Assembly (NCBI GenBank): GCA_012513165.1
Contig: JAAZCT010000291.1
Coordinates: 1 to 6,679, forward strand
Direction: 5' to 3'
Origin: Actinomycetales bacterium
GTDB lineage: Bacteria > Actinomycetota > Actinomycetes > Propionibacteriales > Nocardioidaceae
DNA length: 6,679 nt
Part shown: one piece after another, positions 1 through 6,679 of the stretch
Numbering within the stretch: the first letter of the stretch is position 1
How the letters are laid out: the number at the start of each line of letters is the position of its first letter
The notes under the pieces: generated by a model
What the model saw: only the letters and a program-made list of their open reading frames with translations
What the model was told of the DNA's origin: nothing
Database searches by the model: none
Program-made: the position numbers and the translations under genes

Positions 1-1229
1 GGGCAAGCTGCAACATCTTTTCCACCCAGGATCACGCGGCAGCTGCCGTTGTGGTTGGCCCGAATGGCACCGTCGACGACCCACAAGGCGTTCCAGTGTT
101 CGCTTGGAAGGGGGAAACCCTCGAAGAGTACTGGGACTTGTGTGAACAGATTCTGGTGTGGCCAAACGGCGAAACCCCCAACATGATCCTCGACGATGGC
201 GGAGACGCCACCCTCTTGCTGCACCAGGGTGTCGAATTTGAAAAGGCCGGCGCTGTGCCAAGCCAGGACTCCACCGACAACCCCGAATACAAGGAAGTCT
301 TGCGAGTACTCGCGCGGGCACTCGAAAACGATCCGGGCCGCTGGACCAAGATCGCTGCCGAGATCAAGGGCGTCACTGAAGAAACCACCACAGGCGTGCT
401 GCGACTCTACGAACGCTTCCGCGATGGAACCTTGTTGATCCCAGCGATCAACGTCAACGACTCCGTCACCAAGAGCAAGTTCGACAACAAATACGGTTGC
501 CGCCACTCGCTGATCGATGGCATCAACCGCGCCACGGACGTCCTCATCGGAGGCAAGGTTGCTGTCGTGTGTGGTTATGGCGACGTGGGCAAGGGTTGCG
601 CCGATTCAATGCGCGGTCAGGGCGCTCGCGTTATCGTCACCGAGATCGATCCGATCTGTGCGCTTCAGGCAGCAATGGACGGCTACCAAGTTGCTCGTCT
701 CGAAGACGTCATCGGTGACGCCGACATCATCATCACGGCCACCGGCAACTTCAACGTTGTCACTGCCGATCACTTCACTCAGATGAAGAACCAAGTGATC
801 GTCGGCAACATCGGTCACTTCGACAACGAAATCGACATGGCTGGCGTCGAGAAGATCCCCGGCATCACCCGCGAGAACATCAAGCCACAGGGTGATGTGT
901 GGAACGTGCCCAGCGCCAACGGCGGCAGCCACAAGGTGATCGTTCTGTCTGAAGGACGCCTGCTGAACCTCGGCAACGCGACTGGCCACCCGTCGTTCGT
1001 GATGTCGAACTCGTTCACCAACCAGGTGCTCGCGCAGATCGAACTGTTCACGAAGCGCGACGATTACTTCCTCGGAGTGCACGTTCTGCCCAAGCACTTG
1101 GACGAAGAGGTTGCACGCTTGCACCTCGACGCCTTGGGTGTTGGCCTAACCGAACTCACCAAGGAACAAGCCGATTACCTCGGTCTCGATATTGCCGGCC
1201 CTTACAAGCCGGATCACTACCGCTACTGA
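1..1229 (+). CDS. ahcY: S-adenosylhomocysteine hydrolase (adenosylhomocysteinase), 5'-truncated by window edge
   Basis: This cytosolic NAD-dependent enzyme reversibly splits S-adenosyl-L-homocysteine into adenosine and homocysteine, relieving product inhibition of methyltransferases and feeding methionine recycling. The reading frame is open from base 3 and gives about 408 residues. Bacterial members are usually 470-495 residues, so about 70-85 N-terminal residues lie outside the window; the GTG at 51 is an internal Val codon, not the start. Visible motifs are the substrate-site [14 protein letters not shown] (bases 6-47), the catalytic [11 protein letters not shown] segment (bases 456-488, with the Lys at 471-473 and Asp at 483-485 that match K186 and D190 of the human enzyme), the Rossmann NAD loop GYGDVGKG (573-596), and the C-terminal KPDHYRY (1206-1226), which reaches into the neighbouring subunit's NAD site in the family. 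The roughly 40-residue insertion typical of long bacterial forms is present (about bases 150-300). A stem-loop terminator follows directly, so ahcY appears to end its own transcript. Identification is secure. Confidence 0.97.
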   Translation, partial: ASCNIFSTQDHAAAAVVVGPNGTVDDPQGVPVFAWKGETLEEYWDLCEQILVWPNGETPNMILDDGGDATLLLHQGVEFEKAGAVPSQDSTDNPEYKEVLRVLARALENDPGRWTKIAAEIKGVTEETTTGVLRLYERFRDGTLLIPAINVNDSVTKSKFDNKYGCRHSLIDGINRATDVLIGGKVAVVCGYGDVGKGCADSMRGQGARVIVTEIDPICALQAAMDGYQVARLEDVIGDADIIITATGNFNVVTADHFTQMKNQVIVGNIGHFDNEIDMAGVEKIPGITRENIKPQGDVWNVPSANGGSHKVIVLSEGRLLNLGNATGHPSFVMSNSFTNQVLAQIELFTKRDDYFLGVHVLPKHLDEEVARLHLDALGVGLTELTKEQADYLGLDIAGPYKPDHYRY

Positions 1230-1248
1230 GATTTCAATTTCCACGAGG

Positions 1249-1300
1249 CCCGCGGGCTGCCGTTGTTTTCCACACGGCGGTACGCGGGTTTCGTAATTTT
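1249..1300 (+). terminator. Intrinsic terminator downstream of ahcY
   Basis: CCCGCG at 1249-1254 pairs with CGCGGG at 1283-1288. Inside it CTGCCGT (1257-1263) pairs with ACGGCGG (1274-1280), including one T-G wobble, around a 10-base loop. Only one clear mismatch interrupts the stem. The T-rich run TTTCGTAATTTT (1289-1300) follows. It starts 20 bases after the ahcY stop and separates ahcY from the ComF-like gene. No folding energy was computed. Confidence 0.75.
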
Positions 1301-1325
1301 GTGAGTTCCGAGCCACGCTCTTCAT

Positions 1326-1976
1326 ATGAGCATGTTGCGAGCAGGTGTGTGGGATCTGTTGTTGGGAGTCCAGTGCGCTGGTTGCGGTTGCCCTGGCCTG
1401 ACATGGTGTCGCGAATGCGAACGGCTCGTGGTTCCGGACCCGTTCGAAGTCGAAACTGGGGTGTGGGCGTCGGGGGAGTGGCGCGGTCGCCTCCGGGCGG
1501 CAATCCTCGCATGGAAACTCGGGCATGTGGCCCACCTCGACCATCTGTTCGCGTGGCATCTTGCAGCCGCGATCGTGGCGCTTAATCCACCAGACTCTTT
1601 CGTCCTCGTGCCCGTACCATCCACGTGGCGTTCGCGCAGGGAGCGCGGGAGACACCTCGTCGGGGACGTGTGTCGTGAAGTCGTGGATCTGCTGGAACAG
1701 CAAGGACTCACGGTGCACGTGGAGCACGCTGTGAAACTTGCTCGCCAGACGAAAGACCAGTCGGGGCTCTCGGCCCGCGACCGCGCCGGAAACGTGCGGG
1801 GTTCGATGGTTCTGCGTCGCTTTGTTAGCAAACCAGTGGTGATTGTGGACGACATCGTGACGACTGGGTCCACCGTCTCAGAGATGAAGCGAGTCCTGAT
1901 GGGGGGCGGGGTCGAGGTCGTTTCGTGTGTTTCTATCGCAGCAAGTTCGCCGCATCTCAACGATTTTTCACGGTGA
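1326..1976 (+). CDS. ComF family phosphoribosyltransferase-like protein
   Basis: The 216-residue product has the ComF family architecture. An N-terminal cysteine cluster (C17, C20, C22, C28, C31; pattern CAGCGC then CREC) probably binds zinc, and a type I phosphoribosyltransferase domain follows. The PRPP-binding loop is VVIVDDIVTTGST (residues 171-183), with the paired acidic residues D175 and D176. The ComF-typical segments ERGRH (106-110) and the Arg/Gln...LS...R...N pattern (140-156) are also present. ComF proteins support DNA uptake in competent bacteria such as Bacillus and Haemophilus, but in actinobacteria the role is unknown and no substrate can be assigned. ATG 1326 is preferred because it precedes the cysteine cluster; a second ATG at 1332 is possible. 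No SD is present. The gene lies between ahcY and hpf, as its homologue does near hpf and secA1 in mycobacteria. No terminator is visible after it, so read-through into hpf is plausible. Confidence 0.9.
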   Translation: MSMLRAGVWDLLLGVQCAGCGCPGLTWCRECERLVVPDPFEVETGVWASGEWRGRLRAAILAWKLGHVAHLDHLFAWHLAAAIVALNPPDSFVLVPVPSTWRSRRERGRHLVGDVCREVVDLLEQQGLTVHVEHAVKLARQTKDQSGLSARDRAGNVRGSMVLRRFVSKPVVIVDDIVTTGSTVSEMKRVLMGGGVEVVSCVSIAASSPHLNDFSR

Positions 1977-2064
1977 TGCGAAACTTGTAAAAATAGGAGG
2001 CGTTTTGAGTGGTGCTTCGACCGGGTTCAGGGCTAGGGTCGAAGTACCGAGAGAGAGCGAACCA

Positions 2065-2096
2065 GATTCGCATTTCTTTCGGAATATTGATTCGCA
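2065..2096 (+). repeat. 8-bp direct repeat GATTCGCA in the hpf leader
   Basis: GATTCGCA occurs at 2065-2072 and again at 2089-2096, 24 bases start to start. The complement of its core, TGCGAA, occurs at 1977-1982. The pair could be a regulator-binding site or an RNA element upstream of hpf, or could be chance. No binding protein can be named. Confidence 0.3.
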
Positions 2097-2104
2097 ACGA
2101 CTTT

Positions 2105-2109
2105 AGGAG
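2105..2109 (+). promoter_or_regulatory. Ribosome binding site of hpf (AGGAG)
   Basis: AGGAG ends 5 bases before ATG 2115. It is the only clear SD directly ahead of a start among the complete genes here and it fixes the hpf start. The comF-like gene, the response regulator and secA have none. Confidence 0.8.
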
Positions 2110-2114
2110 TTCAG

Positions 2115-2741
2115 ATGGAAATCGTCGTCACTGGTCGTAATAGCGAGATCTCAGAGAGTTTCCGCAGCCACGTCGCGGACAAACTCGAACGAATCAACAA
2201 GTTTGACGAAAGTCAACGGATTCACCGTGTTGATGTCGAGGTCACGCATGCCAAGAACCCCCGCCAACGTGAGACTGCCGCGACCGTCGAGGTCACGCTG
2301 TTTTCGCGGGGCCCGGTTATTCGAGTTGAGTCTTCGTCGGCCGATCAGCATTCGGCTCTCGACGCAGTGGTCGACAAACTCGAAGAACGCCTTCGCCGGG
2401 TGGTTGATCGGCAGCGTCGACACAAGTCAAAGCACGCGCCCAGCACGCTCGAGGCAGCGACTGCAGGCTTGACGATCGCTGGATCGCAAGTCGATGAAGA
2501 GCCCGAAGGCCCACAGGTCACGAAGGTCGCATCGATTGAAGTTGAGGGTGACGGTCCGTTGATCGTTCGCGAAAAGACTCACCAGTCTGCTGCCGTCACT
2601 TTGGATCAAGCGCTCTACGAAATGGAACTCGTCGGACACGACTTCTACCTCTTCGTTGAGAAAGATTCGATGTTGCCGAGTGTCGTTTATCGGCGTAAAG
2701 GCTACGACTATGGCGTAATTCACCTCGACGTGCAAAATTGA
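2115..2741 (+). CDS. hpf: Ribosome hibernation promoting factor, long form (S30AE domain)
   Basis: The 208-residue product is a long-form hibernation factor. In this family the N-terminal S30AE domain sits in the mRNA/tRNA channel of the 30S subunit, and the C-terminal domain dimerises to join two 70S ribosomes as 100S particles during starvation or stationary phase. Residues 1-105 match the S30AE fold, beginning MEIVVTGRN and ending in a basic helix rich in Arg/Lys (residues 92-106). A variable Ala/Glu linker spans about 107-135. The C-terminal domain (about 137-206) has the conserved KVASIEVEGDGPLIVREK, LDQALYEMELVGHDFYLF and SVVYRRKGYDYGVIHL segments. The length is within the usual 180-230 range. 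ATG 2115 has a good SD 5 bases away. The response regulator follows after 49 bp with no terminator, so the two may share a transcript. Proximity to secA is conserved in actinobacteria. Confidence 0.95.
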   Translation: MEIVVTGRNSEISESFRSHVADKLERINKFDESQRIHRVDVEVTHAKNPRQRETAATVEVTLFSRGPVIRVESSSADQHSALDAVVDKLEERLRRVVDRQRRHKSKHAPSTLEAATAGLTIAGSQVDEEPEGPQVTKVASIEVEGDGPLIVREKTHQSAAVTLDQALYEMELVGHDFYLFVEKDSMLPSVVYRRKGYDYGVIHLDVQN

Positions 2742-2778
2742 TTTCGTGTGAACTAGGCATAAAGAACTACATTCATGC

Positions 2779-2784
2779 GATGAT
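2779..2784 (+). promoter_or_regulatory. Candidate -10 element for a leaderless response-regulator mRNA
   Basis: GATGAT occupies exactly -12 to -7 relative to GTG 2791, with A at -11 and T at -7, the two most critical -10 bases. There is no SD. Transcription starting at the G of GTG would give a leaderless mRNA. No good -35 is visible. An alternative is TACATT at 2768-2773 with a leader of about 11 nt. Confidence 0.35.
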
Positions 2785-2790
2785 CAACCT

Positions 2791-3450
2791 GTGACTGACG
2801 AAAGAAACTTGACTCGGGTTCTCCTCGTTGATGATCAAGAGTTGTTCCGCCGTGGCGTAACAATGGTTCTTCGTGCTGATGGCGACTTCGAAATTGAAGA
2901 CGTAGATGATGGCGATCAGGCCATCGAGCGTATGACCGCTGACCCATTCGATGTGGTCTTGCTCGATGTGCGGATGCCTGGCCGCAGCGGAGTTGAGGTG
3001 TGCGCCGAAATCAAGGCGATCGCCCCAACCACTGGCATCATCATGCTGACTGCTTCAGACGAAGAAGCCGATCTCTACGAATCAATTCGTGCGGGCGCTT
3101 CGGGCTATCTCCTCAAAGACGGTTCGACCTACGATCAGGTCGCTGAAGCGGTGCGCGTCGTAGCGGGAGGTCAGTCTTTGATCAGCCCCGCCATGGCTAC
3201 GAAGCTTCTCGACGAGTTCGTTCAAATGTCTCGTGATCCCGTACAGTCCACCACGCTCACGGCGCGTGAACTCGAAGTCCTTCGCCTCGTGGCCCGCGGC
3301 ATGAGCAACAGGGATATCGCCAAAGAGTTGTTCATCAGCGAGAACACGGTGAAGAACCACATCCGCAATATTCTGGAGAAGTTGCAAATGAAGTCGCGCA
3401 TGGAAGCAGCCATGTATGCCGTTCGCAGCAAACTGATCGACGATATTTAA
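2791..3450 (+). CDS. Orphan NarL/FixJ-family response regulator (REC + LuxR-type HTH)
   Basis: The 219-residue product has the standard two-domain layout. The receiver domain spans about residues 8-125, with the acidic pair D14/D15, phospho-acceptor D59 in VVLLDVRMPG, switch residue T87 in IIMLT, and K109 in GYLLKD, so it looks phosphorylation-competent. The LuxR-type helix-turn-helix (about 153-213) carries LTARELEVLRLVARGMSN, IAKELFISENTVKNHIRNI and KLQMKSRMEAA. It probably binds DNA as a dimer when phosphorylated. No histidine kinase lies beside it, so the signal and partner are unknown. GTG 2791 is chosen because the receiver domain starts 8 residues later and no better start exists; there is no SD. 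It follows hpf by 49 bp, ends at a strong terminator, and precedes secA by 122 bp. Control of hpf or secA is possible but inferred only from position. It is not MtrA, which has an OmpR-type winged helix. Confidence 0.95.
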   Translation: MTDERNLTRVLLVDDQELFRRGVTMVLRADGDFEIEDVDDGDQAIERMTADPFDVVLLDVRMPGRSGVEVCAEIKAIAPTTGIIMLTASDEEADLYESIRAGASGYLLKDGSTYDQVAEAVRVVAGGQSLISPAMATKLLDEFVQMSRDPVQSTTLTARELEVLRLVARGMSNRDIAKELFISENTVKNHIRNILEKLQMKSRMEAAMYAVRSKLIDDI

Positions 3451-3460
3451 GTAACGCAAG

Positions 3461-3500
3461 AACCGCCGAGTGCCCATGTGGCTCTCGGCGGTTTTTCGTT
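3461..3500 (+). terminator. Strong intrinsic terminator after the response regulator
   Basis: AACCGCCGAG (3461-3470) pairs perfectly with CTCGGCGGTT (3484-3493). Past a T-T mismatch, GCC (3472-3474) pairs with GGC (3480-3482) around the loop CATGT. A run of five T at 3492-3496 followed by CGTTT completes a Rho-independent terminator. It separates the hpf/regulator unit from secA, so secA needs its own promoter. Confidence 0.93.
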
Positions 3501-3560
3501 TCTCCTGAAATATGAAGCACCTACCTGCTTGGTTCGGGCAAGTGACTTCGCTAGGGGGTC

Positions 3561-3566
3561 TAAGAT
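3561..3566 (+). promoter_or_regulatory. Candidate -10 element for a leaderless secA mRNA
   Basis: TAAGAT sits at -12 to -7 relative to the GTG start of secA (3573) and matches the TANNNT consensus. A start at that spacing would place +1 at the G of GTG, giving a leaderless transcript, and no SD precedes the gene. The strong terminator at 3461-3500 requires a promoter in 3501-3572. The -35 region (near 3538-3543) is weak. Confidence 0.55.
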
Positions 3567-3572
3567 GGTCGC

Positions 3573-6281
<2,709 letters not shown>

Positions 6282-6284
6282 GCC

Positions 6285-6679
6285 CTACGCCCACGCGAGT
6301 GAGGTGCAGCGCCATACGCTGCGCTCGCGTGGGTCATGAACGTGTTGGAGTCGGGCAGCGATCGCGTGCGAACGTCCCGCAACCACCATGCGTGCTGCGA
6401 TTTCGGCGGTATCTTCGTCGACCATAAACACGTGTACCGAGACGACTTGTGCACGTTTGCGAGTATTGCCAGCCTGGCGGTGGAACTTTTCGTTGACGAA
6501 GGAACTGAGTTCGGAGTGCACTTCACGGGTCAACCACGGCGAAAGTTGGCGCGGGGGTCGAATCCCTGCCAGCACTTCGGCCACAGCCTGCATGAACCGT
6601 CCACTGCGGTGCCTCAGTTCGCCGGTGCTGACTGTGCCTCGTTCAATCGGGGCCGGCAAGAGGGTGCGCGGAACCGGGA
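6285..6679 (-). CDS. Rv3235-like (DUF6459) protein of unknown function, 5'-truncated by window edge
   Basis: The minus-strand frame is open from the window edge to a TAG at 6285-6287. A TTG at 6657-6659 would give 124 residues, but the frame continues upstream without a stop (six further residues, PVPRTL), so the true start is probably outside the window. From the TTG, the segment RFMQAVAEVLAGIRPPRQL (residues 21-39), then PWLTREVHSEL, a basic middle (58-70), VVSVHVFMVDEDTAEIAAR, and the C-terminal SVWRCTSLAWA match the pattern I recall for the Rv3235 family of actinobacteria: a helical start, an 'LAG.RP.RQL' core, and a closing W-R-C-T-x-L. No catalytic residues, membrane segments or signal peptide are visible, and no function is known. 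Rv3235 is likewise convergent to secA1 in M. tuberculosis, which supports the call. The stop is 3 bases from the secA stop. Confidence 0.75.
   Translation of the reverse strand, partial: PVPRTLLPAPIERGTVSTGELRHRSGRFMQAVAEVLAGIRPPRQLSPWLTREVHSELSSFVNEKFHRQAGNTRKRAQVVSVHVFMVDEDTAEIAARMVVAGRSHAIAARLQHVHDPRERSVWRCTSLAWA
6290..6333. terminator. Large inverted repeat at the secA / Rv3235-like convergent junction (possible bidirectional terminator)
   Basis: CCCACGCGAG (6290-6299) pairs perfectly with CTCGCGTGGG (6324-6333). Within it GCAGCG (6306-6311) pairs with CGCTGC (6317-6322) around the loop CCATA, leaving a 6-versus-1 base internal bulge. The hairpin begins 9 bases after the secA stop and lies inside the last codons of the convergent gene. 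No T-run follows on either strand, so it is not a canonical intrinsic terminator. It may act as a U-less terminator or protect 3' ends. Confidence 0.6.

Larger units (their letters stand above)
1977..2114 (+). promoter_or_regulatory. hpf leader / intergenic region with candidate control elements
   Basis: This 138-bp gap is long for the window. It contains TGCGAA at 1977-1982, an orphan consensus SD AGGAGG at 1995-2000, a -10-like TAGGGT at 2034-2039 (predicted transcription start near 2046, leader about 70 nt), and two copies of GATTCGCA (2065-2072 and 2089-2096). A convincing -35 is missing: TTGAGT at 2005-2010 is 23 bases from the -10-like box, which is too far. No terminator is seen. That hpf has its own promoter here is inferred from the spacing and the -10-like box. 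Confidence 0.4.
2009..2140 (+). other. Possible short leader ORF overlapping the hpf start (low confidence)
   Basis: AGGAGG at 1995-2000 lies 8 bases upstream of GTG 2009, an ideal SD spacing. This GTG opens a 43-residue frame ending in TAA at 2138-2140, so it overlaps the first 26 bases of hpf in another frame. An alternative TTG at 2005, only 4 bases from the SD, opens a 33-residue frame whose TAG (2104-2106) overlaps the hpf SD. The predicted peptides are Arg/Ser-rich, show no recognised domain, and cannot be told from chance by sequence alone. They could be translated only on transcripts starting upstream of about 1995, such as comF read-through. Confidence 0.15.

Noticed and set aside
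51..53. GTG at 51 as the start of ahcY
   Set aside because: The frame continues upstream into the conserved [14 protein letters not shown] motif, so this is an internal Val codon of a truncated gene.
606..1124. A 172-residue minus-strand frame opposite ahcY
   Set aside because: It is Asp/Val/His-rich, which is the usual mirror of codon bias in the sense gene, has no recognisable domain, and lies inside a highly conserved enzyme.
1249..1258. Perfect palindrome GCCCGCGGGC near 1248-1257 as an independent operator
   Set aside because: It is more simply explained as the 5' arm region of the ahcY terminator, which pairs with CGCGGG at 1283-1288 and is followed by a T-rich run.
1322..1960. A 212-residue open frame on the minus strand opposite the ComF-like gene (and another at 1146-1727)
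   Set aside because: It lies wholly opposite a gene with clear family motifs. Its composition is Arg/Ser/Thr/His-rich and low in hydrophobic order, and no domain is recognised. Long antisense frames are expected in GC-rich coding DNA.
2005..2010. TTGAGT as the -35 partner of TAGGGT at 2034-2039
   Set aside because: The 23-base spacing is well outside the usual 16-19, so the promoter is listed only as a -10-like element.
6657..6659. TTG at 6657-6659 as the start of the Rv3235-like gene
   Set aside because: The frame stays open to the window edge with family-like residues, and TTG here has no SD, so the gene is treated as partial.

Overview
The window is a chromosomal housekeeping segment from an actinobacterium. 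It has moderately high GC (high fifties per cent by eye), frequent GTG starts, several starts without a Shine-Dalgarno (SD) site, and a gene order close to the M. tuberculosis sahH-to-secA1 region as I remember it (sahH, tmk, mtrA, mtrB, lpqB, one small gene, comF-like, hpf, secA1, with Rv3235 convergent beyond). A lineage such as Acidimicrobiia would fit, but I cannot fix the class from sequence alone. No mobile element, CRISPR array, tRNA, rRNA or clear sign of horizontal transfer is visible.

Layout from left to right: (1) the 3' portion of S-adenosylhomocysteine hydrolase (ahcY), closed by a stem-loop terminator; (2) a ComF-family phosphoribosyltransferase with an N-terminal cysteine cluster; (3) a 138-bp intergenic region holding an unassigned consensus SD sequence, short overlapping reading frames, a -10-like element and an 8-bp direct repeat; (4) a long-form ribosome hibernation promoting factor (hpf), with a good SD; (5) a NarL/FixJ-type response regulator with no adjacent kinase, followed by a textbook intrinsic terminator; (6) a full-length SecA preprotein translocase ATPase of 902 residues with a cysteine-free Lys/Ala-rich tail; (7) a convergent gene on the minus strand, open at the window edge, that resembles the Rv3235 (DUF6459) family. 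Its stop codon lies only 3 bases from the secA stop, and a strong inverted repeat sits inside its 3' end.

Functionally, ahcY recycles the methylation by-product SAH, hpf dimerises and protects idle ribosomes, and secA drives protein export. The response regulator could link an environmental signal to hpf (probable co-transcription, 49-bp gap, no terminator seen) or to secA just downstream, but this is inference. The most useful observations are the loss of the tmk-mtrAB-lpqB block with an orphan regulator placed between hpf and secA, the identical leaderless-type geometry upstream of comF, the regulator and secA, the unexplained hpf leader, and the unusual SecA tail. I found no clear previously undescribed system.
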